Shown: one piece after another, positions 43,827-54,192 of the stretch
Layout: every line of letters begins with the position of its first letter
Numbering within the stretch: the first letter of the stretch is position 1
Assembly: GCF_017583045.1 (NCBI RefSeq)
Contig: NZ_JAGFBF010000005.1
Location: 682,001-746,000, forward strand
Origin: Leucobacter tardus
Lineage (GTDB): Bacteria > Actinomycetota > Actinomycetes > Actinomycetales > Microbacteriaceae
Length of the DNA: 64,000 nt
Direction of reading: 5' to 3'
Notes under the pieces: model-generated
Told to the model about the DNA's origin: nothing
Seen by the model: only the letters and a program-made list of their open reading frames with translations
Databases searched by the model: none
Made by a program: the position numbers and the translations under genes

Positions 43827-45668
43827 TCAGGTGTTGGAGGCCGGCGGCGTGTCCTCGACATCCTCGAGACGCTTGCGCTCCGCCTTCTCCTCCGCGTCCT
43901 GACGCGCGGCTTCGGTGGTCACCACCGTGATCTCGGTGGTGACCAGGCTGAAGTGGCCGCTGTCGTGCCGATCCACGCCCTCTGCGACGGACTGCTCGAG
44001 CAGTTCTCGCGCCACCCGGCCCTGGAGCACGAGCGGATCGCGACTGAGGTCCTTCCAGATGCCGATGCAGAGCAGCAGCATCACGAGGACGAACGGAAGC
44101 GCGGAGACGATGGTGATGTTCTTCAGCCCGTTGAGCGCCGCAGCCGGATCGGATCCTCCGGCGAGCAGCATGACGGCCGCCACGGCACCCGTGGAGACGC
44201 CCCAGAAGATCACCGCCTTCTTCGACGGCTCCTCAGCGCCGTTCTCGCTGAGCGCCCCCATCACGATCGACGCGGAGTCGGCTCCGGTGACGAAGAAGAT
44301 CGCGATGAGCACGACCGTGACGACCATGAGCACGACCGCCACCCACTCGGGCACGGGCAGACTGCCCAGCATGTCGAAGAGGATGAGGTCGAAGTTGATG
44401 TCGGGCGCGCCGTCGACGATGTTGGCCAGCGCCTGCCCCATGTCTCCCGAGCGCTCCGCGCGCTCCTGGATGCCGATCGCCCCGCCGCCGAAGATCGAGA
44501 ACCAGAGCAGGGTCACCGCGGACGGGACGAGCAGCACGCCGGTGACGAACTGGCGGATGCTCCGGCCGCGCGAAATGCGCGCGATGAAGAGTCCGACGAA
44601 CGGGGTCCACGAGACCCACCACGCCCAGTAGAAGACCGTCCACGATGACAACCAGCTCGCGAGCGCATCGTCGCCCGTCGCAGCGGTGCGCGACGCCATC
44701 TGCGGCAGATCGCCGATGAACGAGCCGACGGCGTTGGGAATCACATTCAGAATGAAGAGGGTCGGGCCGCCGATGAAGACGATGAGTGCGAGGACCACGG
44801 CGAGCACCATGTTGATGTTCGAGAGCCACTGGATGCCGCGTTCGATCCCCGAGACCGCTGACGCGACGAACATGGCGGTGAGCACGGCGATGATGACGAC
44901 GAGGGTCACGGATCCGACCTGATCCATGATGCCGGTGGATTGGATGCCGCCGCCGATCTGCAGGGCCCCGAGGCCCAGCGAGCACGCCGACCCGAACAGG
45001 GTGGCGATGATGGCGAGGATGTTGATGACGCGGCCGCCCCACCCGTTGACGATGCGCTCGCCGAAGATCGGCGTGAACATCGACGAGAACAGCTGCGACC
45101 GGCCCAGCCGGAAGCTGCCGTACGCCATGCCGAGACCGACGATCGCGTACATCGCCCAGGGAAAGAGCGTCCAGTGGAAGAGCGTCGTGCCCATGGCCGT
45201 GCTGAGCGCGGCGTCGGTCTGCCCCTCCACCGTGCCCGGCGGAGGCGACATGTAGAAGAAGAGCGGCTCACCGACCCCGTAGAACACCAGGCCGATGCCC
45301 ATGCCGGTCGCGAACATCATCGAGATCCACGAGACGGTCTTGAACTGGGGCTTCTCCCCGTCCTTGCCGAGCGGGATCCGTCCGAACCGCCCCGCGGCCA
45401 CCACGAGCACGAACACCGTGAAGACGGATGCGGCGATGACGAACAGCCATCCGGTGTTGGTGATCACCCAGTCGAGCGCGGCACCCGCGGTGTCGCCGAG
45501 ACCTTCGGGCGAGGCGAAGCCCCAGATGATGAACGCCACCGCGAGCGCCCCCGCGAGCCCGAACACCCAGTAGTCGGTGCCCGACGACCTGGTCTTCGGA
45601 ATCTGCTGCAATCGTGCGGTGCGGAGCTTCCCGACCAGCTCCTGGATCGAATCGTCGTTCTGCTTCAT
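43827..45668 (-). CDS. BCCT family transporter (glycine betaine/choline uptake)
   Basis: A 613-residue carrier with twelve helices of the betaine-choline-carnitine family. The family signature is clear: FYWAWWVSWTPFVGLFIAR followed by ISRGRS (about residues 355-380), and GMGIGLVFYGVGEP (about 124-137) forms the helix 3 region. The N-terminus (about 40 residues) and the charged C-terminus (about 55 residues) are cytoplasmic. The ATG at 45668 follows GAGGAG; the longer frame has no better site. Its position next to the betaine and sarcosine genes suggests glycine betaine as substrate. It can import for catabolism, osmoprotection or both. Confidence 0.92.
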   Translation of the reverse strand: MKQNDDSIQELVGKLRTARLQQIPKTRSSGTDYWVFGLAGALAVAFIIWGFASPEGLGDTAGAALDWVITNTGWLFVIAASVFTVFVLVVAAGRFGRIPLGKDGEKPQFKTVSWISMMFATGMGIGLVFYGVGEPLFFYMSPPPGTVEGQTDAALSTAMGTTLFHWTLFPWAMYAIVGLGMAYGSFRLGRSQLFSSMFTPIFGERIVNGWGGRVINILAIIATLFGSACSLGLGALQIGGGIQSTGIMDQVGSVTLVVIIAVLTAMFVASAVSGIERGIQWLSNINMVLAVVLALIVFIGGPTLFILNVIPNAVGSFIGDLPQMASRTAATGDDALASWLSSWTVFYWAWWVSWTPFVGLFIARISRGRSIRQFVTGVLLVPSAVTLLWFSIFGGGAIGIQERAERSGDMGQALANIVDGAPDINFDLILFDMLGSLPVPEWVAVVLMVVTVVLIAIFFVTGADSASIVMGALSENGAEEPSKKAVIFWGVSTGAVAAVMLLAGGSDPAAALNGLKNITIVSALPFVLVMLLLCIGIWKDLSRDPLVLQGRVARELLEQSVAEGVDRHDSGHFSLVTTEITVVTTEAARQDAEEKAERKRLEDVEDTPPASNT

Positions 45669-45755
45669 GGCATGTACTCCTCTTCGGACGACGCGCCGTC
45701 GAGACGGGCATCGGCGCGTGCTCGGTTCATCGTCGAACCGGGGGTGCACTCGCGC

Positions 45756-45767
45756 TGATATATCTTA
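45756..45767 (-). promoter_or_regulatory. Candidate -10 and GntR operator of the BCCT gene
   Basis: On the minus strand TAAGAT (45767-45762), a plausible -10, runs directly into GATATATCA (45764-45756). The same TGATATATC core recurs at the glyA promoter. A regulator bound here would cover the -10 and the start of transcription. Confidence 0.5.
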
Positions 45768-45799
45768 CGCATGACGCGGAAGAGCGCCACCCAGGGAGT

Positions 45800-45839
45800 C
45801 CGCAGTCTCTCCGCAGAGTACGTTGCAGAGATTCCGCAG
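45800..45839. promoter_or_regulatory. Three phased CCGCAG repeats upstream of the BCCT promoter
   Basis: CCGCAG occurs at 45800-45805, 45811-45816 and 45834-45839. The spacings are 11 and 23 bases, about one and two helical turns, so all face the same side of the DNA. They lie about 35-75 bases upstream of the candidate -10 of the BCCT gene, where an activator would bind. Confidence 0.4.
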
Positions 45840-45857
45840 GAGCAGTGCTGATCTCGA

Positions 45858-46514
45858 CTACAGGACCATGCGCACGGCGCTGTCAAAGTGCTGCACGTGT
45901 TCGGCGGCGAGTCGCTCGGCCCGCGATTCGTCGCCGTCGAGGATCGCCTGCATGAGTGCGACGTGCTCCGTGATGTGCTCGCGCATCGGCGGCAGGCGAT
46001 CCATCATGAGGCACCAGAGTCGCGTCACGAGACTGTCGAGTCGCACGAGCATCTCCTCGAGGTGCGGGCTCTCGGACGCCCGGTTGATGAGCCGGTGCAC
46101 CTGCACGTCGAACTCCATGAGGTGCCGCGTGTTCTCATCGTCACCGAGCGATTCGATCCGGTCGAGCGCCTCCGCCAGTGCCGCCGCGACGGAGCCTCCG
46201 CCGTTGGCGGCGGCGCGGCGAGCGGCGAGCGGCACGAGCGCACCTCGGATCTCGGAGATCGTCGACAGCTCCGTCAGATCGACGTTCGTCGCGAAGGTGC
46301 CCCGCCGCGGGAAGGTGACGACGAGGTGATCGGCTTCGAGGCGCTTGATCGCCTCGCGCAGCGGCGTGCGACCGACTTCGATCTCCTGCGCGAGCACCGA
46401 CTCGACGATGGGCCCGCCGGGTTCGATATCGAGCAGGATCAGCCGATCCCTCAGCAACCGGTACGCGCGCTCGGCGAGCGACTCGTTCACCTGCTCGTCG
46501 ATCGAAGTGATCAT
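45858..46514 (-). CDS. GntR family (FCD type) regulator of the betaine/one-carbon genes
   Basis: A 218-residue regulator. Residues about 10-75 form the GntR winged helix (SLAERAYRLLRDRLILLDI, then VGRTPLREAIKRLEADHLV and FPRRGTFA). Residues 85-215 are the FCD ligand domain with metal-type residues in FDVQVHRLINRA and EHVALMQAI and EHVQHFDS. The ATG at 46514 is chosen for the GAAAGAG site upstream; the ATG at 46541 has none. It lies between the BCCT carrier and glyA-sox genes, divergent from the latter, and the shared TGATATATC motifs beside both suggest that it represses them until a betaine-pathway compound binds. Confidence 0.88.
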   Translation of the reverse strand: MITSIDEQVNESLAERAYRLLRDRLILLDIEPGGPIVESVLAQEIEVGRTPLREAIKRLEADHLVVTFPRRGTFATNVDLTELSTISEIRGALVPLAARRAAANGGGSVAAALAEALDRIESLGDDENTRHLMEFDVQVHRLINRASESPHLEEMLVRLDSLVTRLWCLMMDRLPPMREHITEHVALMQAILDGDESRAERLAAEHVQHFDSAVRMVL

Positions 46515-46560
46515 CTCGTGCTCTTTCCGCATACTCGTCATGAATGTCGCCGGATGGCGC

Positions 46561-46614
46561 TTGCGCCTCGCATACCTGAGACCTAGTATAGATACGCGGC
46601 TGATATATCAGTTG
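46561..46614 (+). promoter_or_regulatory. glyA promoter with palindromic operator
   Basis: TTGCGC (46561-46566) and TAGTAT (46584-46589) are 17 bases apart. Just beyond the expected start (about 46596) lies the perfect palindrome TGATATATCA (46601-46610), followed by GTTG. A repressor bound there would block early transcription of the glyA-sox operon. The divergent GntR gene starts at 46514, so this region also serves its autoregulation. Confidence 0.6.
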
Positions 46615-46672
46615 CTGATGATGAGAGATTCCCTCGACTCCCCGCGAGACGAGCGATCGAACGGAGCGCAAC

Positions 46673-48004
46673 GTGGCATTCCCTCCCCCGGTGGCAACGC
46701 AGTCCCTCACGCGGACCCTCGCCGACCTCGACCCCGAGGTGGCGTCTCGCATCGACCTCGAACTCGCGCGGCAGCGCGACGGTCTCGAGATGATCGCGTC
46801 CGAGAACCATACGGCCCAGGCCGTCATGGAAGCACAGGGATCGGTGCTCACGAACAAGTACGCCGAGGGGTACCCCGGTCGCCGGTACTACGGCGGCTGC
46901 GAGCACGTCGACGTCATCGAGCAGCTCGCGATCGACCGCCTGACCGCGCTGTTCGGGGCCGAGTACGCGAACGTCCAGCCCCACTCCGGCGCCCAGGCCA
47001 ACGCCGCCGTCATGCACGCGCTCATCCGGCCGGGCGATACGATCCTCGGCCTCAACCTCGCGCACGGCGGTCACCTCACGCACGGGATGAAGATCAATTT
47101 CTCGGGCAGGCTCTACCAGGTCGCCGCGTACGGCGTCGACGAGGAGACGCTGACGATCGACATGGACGAGGTCGAGCGACTCGCCCACGAGCACCGTCCG
47201 CAACTCATCGTGGCCGGCTGGTCGGCCTACCCCCGTCAGCTCGACTTCGCACGGTTCCGAGCGATCGCCGACGCCGTCGGGGCGTACCTCATGGTCGACA
47301 TGGCGCACTTCGCCGGCCTCGTCGCCACCGGGCTGCACCCGAGTCCCGTGCCCCACGCGCACGTCGTCACCTCGACGACCCACAAGACGCTCGCCGGGCC
47401 GCGCGGCGGCATCATCCTCTCGAACGACGCCGACATCGCGAAGCGCATCAACTCCGCCGTCTTCCCCGGACAGCAGGGGGGTCCGCTCGAGCACGTCATC
47501 GCCGGCAAGGCCGTCGCATTCGGCATCGCCGCGAGCCCCGAATTCCGTGAACGGCAGGAGCGCACGCTCGCCGGAGCCAAGATCCTCGCGGAGCGGCTCT
47601 CCCAACCCGACGTCGCCGAACGCGGCATCCGGGTCCTCTCCGGAGGCACCGACGTGCATCTCGTCCTCGTCGATCTCCGCGAAAGCAGCCTGAACGGCCA
47701 GGAGGGCGAAGACCTGCTCGCGGCCATCGACATCACCGTCAACCGCAACGCGGTCCCGTTCGATCCGCGCCCCCCGATGGTGACATCGGGTCTCCGCATC
47801 GGCACGCCAGCCCTCGCGACCCGAGGGTTCAGCACCGAGGCGTTCACCGAGGTGGCCGACATCATCGCCGAGACGCTCATCGTCGGCGCCGGCGACACCG
47901 GTGCAGACGCCGCGACTCTCGATGCGCTGCGCGAGCGGGTGCAGTCCCTCGCGCAGGCGCATCCCCTCTACCCGAACCTCTCCACCGACGAGAACGGAGC
48001 CTGA
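46673..48004 (+). CDS. glyA: Serine hydroxymethyltransferase (GlyA)
   Basis: A 443-residue PLP enzyme. The PLP lysine is K238 in [14 protein letters not shown]. Other hallmarks are [11 protein letters not shown] (39-49), [13 protein letters not shown] (63-75) and PHSGAQAN (103-110). It starts with GTG after ACGGAG. Here it begins the sarcosine oxidase operon, so its task is probably to convert glycine plus 5,10-methylene-THF, both formed by demethylation, into serine. A second, housekeeping glyA probably exists elsewhere. soxB follows after 2 bases. Confidence 0.95.
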   Translation: MAFPPPVATQSLTRTLADLDPEVASRIDLELARQRDGLEMIASENHTAQAVMEAQGSVLTNKYAEGYPGRRYYGGCEHVDVIEQLAIDRLTALFGAEYANVQPHSGAQANAAVMHALIRPGDTILGLNLAHGGHLTHGMKINFSGRLYQVAAYGVDEETLTIDMDEVERLAHEHRPQLIVAGWSAYPRQLDFARFRAIADAVGAYLMVDMAHFAGLVATGLHPSPVPHAHVVTSTTHKTLAGPRGGIILSNDADIAKRINSAVFPGQQGGPLEHVIAGKAVAFGIAASPEFRERQERTLAGAKILAERLSQPDVAERGIRVLSGGTDVHLVLVDLRESSLNGQEGEDLLAAIDITVNRNAVPFDPRPPMVTSGLRIGTPALATRGFSTEAFTEVADIIAETLIVGAGDTGADAATLDALRERVQSLAQAHPLYPNLSTDENGA

Positions 48005-48006
48005 TC

Positions 48007-49224
48007 GTGGCCGACCTCCTCCCCGAGCACCCGGACTTCCTGTGGCGGAACCCCGATCCGAAGCCCACCTACGACGTCATCATCGTCGGCGGCGGCGGTC
48101 ACGGTCTCGCGACGGCGTACTACCTCGCCAAGCAGCACGGCATCACGAACGTGGCGATCCTCGAGCGCGGTTGGCTCGCCGGCGGCAACATGGCCCGCAA
48201 CACCACCATCATCCGCTCGAACTACCTGTGGGACGAGTCGGCAGGCATGTACGAGCAGTCGATGAAGCTGTGGGAACAGCTTCCCGAGGAGCTCGAGTAC
48301 GACTTCCTCTTCTCGCAGCGCGGAGTGATGAACATCGCCCACACGATGCAGGACGTGCGCGAGTCGCGCCGTCGCGTCAACGCGAACGTGCTCAACGGCG
48401 TCGACGCCGAGTACCTCGACCCTCAACAGGTGAAGGAGGTCTGCCCGATCATCAACATCGAGGACGACATCCGCTACCCCGTCATGGGTGCGACCTACCA
48501 GCCGCGTGCCGGCATCGCGAAGCACGATCATGTCGCCTGGGCGTTCGCCCGCAAGTGCGATGAGATGGGCGTCGACATCATTCAGAACTGCGAGGTCACC
48601 GGGTTCGTCAAGGAGGGCAACCGTGTGGTCGGCGTCGAAACCTCCCGGGGCCGGATCGGCGCGAGCAAGGTCGCACTGGCGGCCGCAGGGCACTCCTCGG
48701 TGCTCGCCGACCTCGCCGGCTTCCGCCTCCCGATCCAGTCGCACCCCCTCCAGGCGCTGGTCTCGGAGCTCTTCGAACCCGTCCACCCGACGGTCGTGAT
48801 GTCGAACCACGTGCACGTCTACGTGTCGCAGGCCCACAAGGGCGAACTCGTCATGGGCGCCGGAATCGACCCGTACGTCGGCTACGGCCAACGAGGCGGG
48901 TTCCACGTCATCGAAGAGCAGATGGCCGCCGCGGTGGAGCTCTTCCCGATCTTCTCCCGCGCCCACCTGCTGCGCACCTGGGGCGGCATCGTCGATACGA
49001 CGTTCGACGCCTCGCCGATCGTGTCGAAGACCCCGATCGACCAGCTGTACGTGAACTGCGGCTGGGGCACCGGAGGATTCAAGGGCACGCCGGGAGCGGG
49101 GCTCACGTTCGCGCACACCATCGCGCACGACGAGCCGCATCCGCTGAACGCTCCGTTCGCCCTCGACCGGTTCGAAACCGGCCACCTCATCGACGAGCAC
49201 GGCGCCGCGGCCGTCGCCCACTGA
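48007..49224 (+). CDS. soxB: Sarcosine oxidase subunit beta (SoxB)
   Basis: A 405-residue flavoprotein subunit of heterotetrameric sarcosine oxidase; known members hold FAD non-covalently and covalent FMN at the interface with alpha. The FAD fold is [19 protein letters not shown] (about 23-41), followed by [17 protein letters not shown] His-rich segment [13 protein letters not shown] (about 170-182) is in the region where the covalent FMN His lies in corynebacterial SoxB. The end has [19 protein letters not shown] is the start, 2 bases after glyA, with GGAGCC upstream. Confidence 0.95.
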   Translation: MADLLPEHPDFLWRNPDPKPTYDVIIVGGGGHGLATAYYLAKQHGITNVAILERGWLAGGNMARNTTIIRSNYLWDESAGMYEQSMKLWEQLPEELEYDFLFSQRGVMNIAHTMQDVRESRRRVNANVLNGVDAEYLDPQQVKEVCPIINIEDDIRYPVMGATYQPRAGIAKHDHVAWAFARKCDEMGVDIIQNCEVTGFVKEGNRVVGVETSRGRIGASKVALAAAGHSSVLADLAGFRLPIQSHPLQALVSELFEPVHPTVVMSNHVHVYVSQAHKGELVMGAGIDPYVGYGQRGGFHVIEEQMAAAVELFPIFSRAHLLRTWGGIVDTTFDASPIVSKTPIDQLYVNCGWGTGGFKGTPGAGLTFAHTIAHDEPHPLNAPFALDRFETGHLIDEHGAAAVAH

Positions 49225-49245
49225 CCCGAGACGAAAGGCACGCTC

Positions 49246-49536
49246 ATGCTGCTCATCGACTGCCCGAACTGCGGTCCCCGTGACGAGGTGGAGTACCACT
49301 ACGGCGGCCAGGCGCACGTCGCCTATCCCGAGAATCCCGACGCGCTCACCGACCGCGAGTGGGCGGAGTACCTCTTCTACCGCGCGAACCCGAAGGGGGC
49401 GTTCGCCGAGCGCTGGCAGCACTCGGCCGGTTGCCGCAAGTGGTTCAACGCCGTTCGCGACACCGTGACCTACGAGTTCCTCGCCGTCTACCCCATGGGT
49501 CAGCAGACCCCCGACATCGAAGGGAGCGCACGATGA
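49246..49536 (+). CDS. soxD: Sarcosine oxidase subunit delta (SoxD)
   Basis: A 96-residue zinc-binding small subunit. The Zn ligands are visible: CPNCGPRDE (Cys-x2-Cys, residues 6-9), a His in YHYGG, and HSAGCRKWF (His-x3-Cys, about 64-68), with the family ending [18 protein letters not shown]. It overlaps the soxA start by 4 bases (ATGA), in the usual beta-delta-alpha-gamma order. Confidence 0.94.
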   Translation: MLLIDCPNCGPRDEVEYHYGGQAHVAYPENPDALTDREWAEYLFYRANPKGAFAERWQHSAGCRKWFNAVRDTVTYEFLAVYPMGQQTPDIEGSAR

Positions 49537-52517
49537 CCGCCTCGCGCCTGTCGCCCGCCCACTCCCCCGGTCACGGCATCGACCGTGACGACGCATTCAC
49601 CTTCACCCTCGACGGCGTCGAGGTCCACGGCTTCGACGGCGATACGGTCGCGAGCGCATCGATCGCCGACGATCGCATCGCCTGCGGACCCTCGCTGTAC
49701 CTCGCTCGTGCGCGCGGCATTCTGACCGCGGGCGTCGAAGAGCCCAATGCGCTGCTGCACGTGTCGTCGCAGCAGAGCGGCCAGCCGGCAGAGTCCATGC
49801 TCCCGGCGACCACGATCCACGCCTGCGACGGACTCGAGGCGAGGTGGCTGCAGGGTCTCGGCCGCCTCGATCCGGCAGGCGACGGCGCCGTGTACGACCA
49901 CCGTCACGTGCACACCGACGTCCTCGTCGTCGGCGCCGGACCCTCCGGCCTCGCCGCGGCCCGCGAAGCGGCGAAGACCGGCGCCCGGGTGCTGCTCATG
50001 GATGAGCAGCCGCTTCCCGGCGGCAGCCTTCTCTCATCACGTCCCGGCAGTGAAGACGGCGAGATCGACGAGCAGGACTCCGTCTCATGGGCGAGCGCCA
50101 CGATCGACCGGCTCGACGGGTACGAGGAGTTCACCTACCTGCCCCGCACGACGGCGATCGGCAGCTACGACAGCAACTACGTCATCGCCGTCGAGCGCCG
50201 CACGGCGCACCTCCCAGCGGCGGAGCGCGAGCGCCTCGCGGCGTCGGGCGTCTCGCGCCAGCGCGTGTGGCACGTGCGCGCGCAGCGGGTCGTGCTCGCG
50301 ACCGGATCGCACGAGCGCCCCATCGTCTTCGCGAACAACGACCGCCCGGGCATCATGCTCGCCGGTGCCGTGCGCACCTACCTGAACCGCTACGCCGTCG
50401 CCGCCGGATCCCGCGTGGTCGTCGCGACGACGAACGACGCCGCCTATGCGCTCGTCGAAGACCTCATCGACTCCGAACTGCAGGTCGCGGCGGTCGTCGA
50501 TTCGCGGCGGGAAGCGTCGCCGCGCGCCGCAGCCGTGCTGGCTCGGACGGGCGTCCGCGGCATCTTCGGCTCCGCCGTCGTCGACACGGCTTCGGCCTCG
50601 GACTCCGTGCTGTTCGACACCGCGGCGGAGACCGACGGTCGCGTCTCGGCCGTCACCGTCTCCGCACTCGACGCCGACGGACGCCCCGCGGGCGAGCACG
50701 AGGAGCTCTACACCGACCTGCTCGCGGTCTCGGGCGGGTACTCCCCCGTGCTGCATCTGCACACGAACCGTCAGGGTCGCGTGCGGTGGGATGCGCACCT
50801 CGCAGCCTTCGTTCCCGAGGCGCCCGTGCAGCATCAGGCCGTCGTGGGGTCGGCGAACGGCGCGACGAGTCTCGCCGCGTCGCTGCGCGAGGGCGCTGAA
50901 GCGGGTCACCTCGCGGCACGCGAACTCGGGTATACCGCTCCGCTCGTCGTTCCGGCCGGGCCCGATGCGACTCCCGACGCAGCGGTCCGTCCGCTCTGGG
51001 TGGTCCCGGCGCGCGGCGCGTCGCTCGAAGCCGCTGCGGCCGACGAGTGGCGCACCCATTTCGTCGATCTGCAGCGCGACCAGACGGTCGCCGATGTGCT
51101 CCGCGCGACGGGTGCCGGCATGCGCTCCCCCGAGCACATCAAGCGCTACACCTCGATCTCGACGGCCAACGATCAGGGCAAGACCTCCGGCGTCAACGCC
51201 ATGGGTGTCATCGCCGCGGTCCTCAACTCGCAGGATCCCGATGCGGTCGGCACCACGAAGAACCGTCCGCCCTACACACCGGTGCCGTTCGTGGCACTCG
51301 CCGGTCGGCGGCGCGGCGAGCTCTTCGATCCGGCGCGGGTGACGAACATCCAGCCCTGGCATGTCGCGCACGGTGCGCTCTTCGAAGACGTCGGACAGTG
51401 GAAGCGACCGTGGTACTACCCGCAGGACGGCGAGGACATGGACGCCGCGGTGCTGCGAGAGTGCGCCGCCGTCCGCGACTCCGTGGGGTTCCAGGACACG
51501 TCGACGCTCGGCAAGATCGAGATTCGCGGCGCCGACTCCCCCGAGTTCTTGAATCGGATCTACACGAACGGCTTCGCGAAGCTCAAGGTCGGTCAGGGCA
51601 GGTACGGTCTCATGTGCACGCCCGACGGCATGCTCTTCGACGACGGCGTCACCATGCGCTTCGCCGAGGACCACTACTTCATGACCACCACCACGGGCGG
51701 CGCCGCGAAGGTGCTCGACTGGCTCGAGGAGTGGCACCAGACCGAGTGGCCCGAGCTCGACGTCTGCTTCACCTCGGTGACCGAGCAGTACAACGTCGTC
51801 GCGGTCGCCGGCCCGCAGTCCCGTGCGGTGATCGCGCGGATCGCGCCGGAGATCGATGTCGCCAACGACGCCTTCCCGTTCATGGCCTATCGGGAGACGG
51901 CGCTCGTGAACGGCGTGCCGGCGCGCATCGCCCGCGTCTCCTTCTCCGGGGAGCTCGCCTTCGAGGTCTACGTCGACAACTTCTACGGACTGTCCACGTG
52001 GGAGCTCATCGCGGAGGCCGGCGCCGAGTACGGCATCACGCCGTACGGCACCGAGACGATGCACGTGCTCCGTGCGGAGAAGGGACTCGTCATCATCGGC
52101 CAGGACACCGATGGCACCGTCACCCCGCACGACGCCGGTATGGAGTGGGCGGTCTCGAAGCTCAAGGACTTCGTCGGCAAGCGCTCCTTCGCACGCGACG
52201 ACAACCTGCGCGCGAACCGCAAGCACCTGGTCGGCGTCGTCCCGGTCGACCGCAGGACGCGCCTCGATGAGGGCGCACAGCTCATCGCCTCGGGAACGCC
52301 GGTGACCCCGGAGGACGGTCCGGTCCCGATGATCGGTCACGTCACGTCGTCCTACCTATCGGCCGCGCTCGGACATCCTTTCGGGCTCGCGCTGATCGAG
52401 AACGGACGCGGACGTGCCGGCGAGATCGTGCAGTCCCCGAAGGACGGCCGTCTGATCGATGTCCAGATCACCCCCCAGATTCTGTTCGACCCCGAAGGGA
52501 GCCGTCGCGATGGCTAA
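49533..52517 (+). CDS. soxA: Sarcosine oxidase subunit alpha (SoxA)
   Basis: A 994-residue large subunit. The N-terminal part (about 15-110) has the small 2Fe-2S-ferredoxin-like fold without the cluster Cys residues, then an NAD(+)-type Rossmann fold ([19 protein letters not shown], about 129-147) and the pyridine nucleotide part ([12 protein letters not shown]). The C-terminal 400 residues (from about 600) form the folate-binding GcvT/aminomethyltransferase domain ([24 protein letters not shown]). It would pass the methyl carbon to THF as 5,10-methylene-THF. The ATG at 49533 is preceded by AGGGAG; the longer frame lies inside soxD. Confidence 0.95.
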   Translation: MTASRLSPAHSPGHGIDRDDAFTFTLDGVEVHGFDGDTVASASIADDRIACGPSLYLARARGILTAGVEEPNALLHVSSQQSGQPAESMLPATTIHACDGLEARWLQGLGRLDPAGDGAVYDHRHVHTDVLVVGAGPSGLAAAREAAKTGARVLLMDEQPLPGGSLLSSRPGSEDGEIDEQDSVSWASATIDRLDGYEEFTYLPRTTAIGSYDSNYVIAVERRTAHLPAAERERLAASGVSRQRVWHVRAQRVVLATGSHERPIVFANNDRPGIMLAGAVRTYLNRYAVAAGSRVVVATTNDAAYALVEDLIDSELQVAAVVDSRREASPRAAAVLARTGVRGIFGSAVVDTASASDSVLFDTAAETDGRVSAVTVSALDADGRPAGEHEELYTDLLAVSGGYSPVLHLHTNRQGRVRWDAHLAAFVPEAPVQHQAVVGSANGATSLAASLREGAEAGHLAARELGYTAPLVVPAGPDATPDAAVRPLWVVPARGASLEAAAADEWRTHFVDLQRDQTVADVLRATGAGMRSPEHIKRYTSISTANDQGKTSGVNAMGVIAAVLNSQDPDAVGTTKNRPPYTPVPFVALAGRRRGELFDPARVTNIQPWHVAHGALFEDVGQWKRPWYYPQDGEDMDAAVLRECAAVRDSVGFQDTSTLGKIEIRGADSPEFLNRIYTNGFAKLKVGQGRYGLMCTPDGMLFDDGVTMRFAEDHYFMTTTTGGAAKVLDWLEEWHQTEWPELDVCFTSVTEQYNVVAVAGPQSRAVIARIAPEIDVANDAFPFMAYRETALVNGVPARIARVSFSGELAFEVYVDNFYGLSTWELIAEAGAEYGITPYGTETMHVLRAEKGLVIIGQDTDGTVTPHDAGMEWAVSKLKDFVGKRSFARDDNLRANRKHLVGVVPVDRRTRLDEGAQLIASGTPVTPEDGPVPMIGHVTSSYLSAALGHPFGLALIENGRGRAGEIVQSPKDGRLIDVQITPQILFDPEGSRRDG

Positions 52518-53145
52518 CACCACCCACCTCGATCAGCTGCGCCGCTCTCCCGCGGCCGGCCTCACCGATGAGATGGCGGCCGCCGAAGTTCCCGGCGTCG
52601 TCGCGGTGCGCGAGATCGCCTTCGCACCGCAGCTCGGCGTCCGCGCCGTTCCGGGTTCCCCCTCGGCCGAACGCATCGAACGCGCGCTCGGCGTCGCGCT
52701 GCCGACCTGGTCGGGACAGACTACGGGCGACGCCGACGGGGCCCACTGCATCTGGTTGTCGCCCGACGAGTTCCTGGTGGTCAATGCGTCGCGCAAGCAA
52801 GTTCCCGGCGAGGCCGACGCCGCGGCTGCGGCGATCGAAGGACTGCCGGGACAGGTGATCGATCTCTCCGGAAACCGGACCATCATCGAGTTGAGCGGCA
52901 GCGAAGCCCGCGCGGTGCTGGAGAAAGGCTGTCACGTCGACCTGCATCCCCGCGCCTTCCAGGTGGGGCACGCCGTGCAGACGCTGCTCGGCACGATCCC
53001 GGTGATCATTCACCGCTCGGCTCGCGACACGTATCGTATCCTGCCGCGATCATCGTTCGCGGAGTACACGGTGCTCTGGCTGATCGACGGCATGCGCGAG
53101 TTCCGGGCGGCCGGATTCGCCACGCGCGGCCTCGGCGGCGCGTAA
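52510..53145 (+). CDS. soxG: Sarcosine oxidase subunit gamma (SoxG)
   Basis: A 211-residue subunit with a GcvT-like fold. Features are [19 protein letters not shown] near the N-terminus, [13 protein letters not shown] (about 78-90), [25 protein letters not shown] in parts (about 117-140), and [19 protein letters not shown]. It overlaps soxA by 8 bases and has GAAGGGAG upstream of the ATG. It completes the heterotetramer. A hairpin lies 17 bases after its stop. Confidence 0.93.
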   Translation: MANTTHLDQLRRSPAAGLTDEMAAAEVPGVVAVREIAFAPQLGVRAVPGSPSAERIERALGVALPTWSGQTTGDADGAHCIWLSPDEFLVVNASRKQVPGEADAAAAAIEGLPGQVIDLSGNRTIIELSGSEARAVLEKGCHVDLHPRAFQVGHAVQTLLGTIPVIIHRSARDTYRILPRSSFAEYTVLWLIDGMREFRAAGFATRGLGGA

Positions 53146-53161
53146 GCGCACGTCGGGACGC

Positions 53162-53191
53162 GTCCGGGTCGCTCCCCTCGAGCGCCCGGAC
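53162..53191 (+). terminator. Hairpin between soxG and purU
   Basis: GTCCGGG (53162-53168), a bulged T and CGCTC (53170-53174) pair with GAGCG (53180-53184) and CCCGGAC (53185-53191). It is followed by a C/T-rich run (CTCCCCTTTCTC). It may end or attenuate sox transcripts before purU. Confidence 0.6.
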
Positions 53192-53230
53192 CTCCCCTTT
53201 CTCTCACGACCTCATTTGCAAGGAAGCATC

Positions 53231-54094
53231 ATGACCGCGAAGAACGAGTTCATCCTGACCTTCTCGTGCGCGCAGCGCACCGGCATCGTCCACGCGCTGA
53301 CCGGCGCCCTCGTCCATCACGACGGCGACATCATCGAGCTCAAGCAGTTCGACGATCCGGTGACGCAGCGCTTCTTCTTCCGCGCGCACTTCGCGCTCCC
53401 CACGGCGGAAGCCGACCACGTGTCGGCGCTCAAGGCCGAACTCGACGAGCTGGGCGAGACCTACGGGGCGGAGTGGGACGTGCGACCGATCGATGCCCGC
53501 CCCCGCGTGCTCATCATGGTCTCGAAGTTCGAGCACTGCCTGAACGACCTGCTCTACCGGGAGCGGACCGGCGAGCTCCCCGCCGAGATCGCCGCCGTGG
53601 TCTCCAACCACCCCGACCACCGCCAGCTGGTCGAGTGGCACGGGATCCCCTTCTACCACGTGCCGATCACCGCTGAGACGAAGCCGCAGGCCGAAGAGAA
53701 GCTGCTCGACATCGTCGACCGGTTCGAGATCGACCTCGTCGTGCTCGCCCGGTACATGCAGATTCTGTCCGACGATCTCTCGCGCGAACTCACCGGCCGG
53801 GCGATCAACATCCACCACTCGTTCCTGCCCTCCTTCAAGGGCGCGAAGCCATACCACCAGGCGTACGAGCGCGGCGTGAAGACCATCGGCGCCACCGCGC
53901 ACTACGTGAACCACGAACTGGATGAGGGCCCGATCATCGCCCAGCAGGTGCAGCCGGTCGACCACACCTCGAGTCCCGAAGATCTGGTCGCCGCCGGACG
54001 CGACACCGAGTCCAAGGCACTCGCCGAGGCCGTGAAGTGGCACTGCGAATCCCGCGTCTTCCTGAACGGCGGACGCACGGTCGTGCTCCGCTGA
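53231..54094 (+). CDS. purU: Formyltetrahydrofolate deformylase (PurU)
   Basis: A 287-residue enzyme that hydrolyses 10-formyl-THF to formate and THF. Residues about 5-85 form an ACT domain (FILTFSCAQRTGIVHALTG). The formyltransferase-like catalytic domain (about 90-285) has the Asn-His-Asp triad in INIHHSFLPSFKGAKPYHQA and VNHELDEGPIIAQ. AGGAAG precedes the ATG. In this cluster it recycles THF loaded with one-carbon units by the sarcosine and dimethylglycine oxidases. A FolD to make 10-formyl-THF is not in the window. Confidence 0.95.
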   Translation: MTAKNEFILTFSCAQRTGIVHALTGALVHHDGDIIELKQFDDPVTQRFFFRAHFALPTAEADHVSALKAELDELGETYGAEWDVRPIDARPRVLIMVSKFEHCLNDLLYRERTGELPAEIAAVVSNHPDHRQLVEWHGIPFYHVPITAETKPQAEEKLLDIVDRFEIDLVVLARYMQILSDDLSRELTGRAINIHHSFLPSFKGAKPYHQAYERGVKTIGATAHYVNHELDEGPIIAQQVQPVDHTSSPEDLVAAGRDTESKALAEAVKWHCESRVFLNGGRTVVLR

Positions 54095-54166
54095 TCCCAC
54101 CCGGCTGCCACCCACAGCCACCTCTCCCCCTCCCTCGCTCGATCGACTGGAATGGCGACTATGACC

Positions 54167-54185
54167 CCTCCTCGTCCTGAGGAGG
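54167..54185 (+). promoter_or_regulatory. Hairpin that sequesters the ribosome-binding site of the MFS gene
   Basis: CCTCCTC (54167-54173) pairs perfectly with GAGGAGG (54179-54185) around a 5-base loop. The right arm is the ribosome-binding site of the GTG at 54193. A 7-bp stem of this kind would restrict translation unless it is opened. Confidence 0.6.
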
Positions 54186-54192
54186 TGCGCGC

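Noticed and set aside
42360-44648. 762-codon plus-strand frame over DUF6350 and the BCCT carrier
   Set aside because: Extremely His/Arg/Glu/Gly-rich, no hydrophobic or folded pattern, and antisense to membrane proteins; shadow frame.
49359-49532. Longer N-terminus for SoxA
   Set aside because: The extension lies inside soxD, and the ATG at 49533 has AGGGAG upstream and gives the normal family start.
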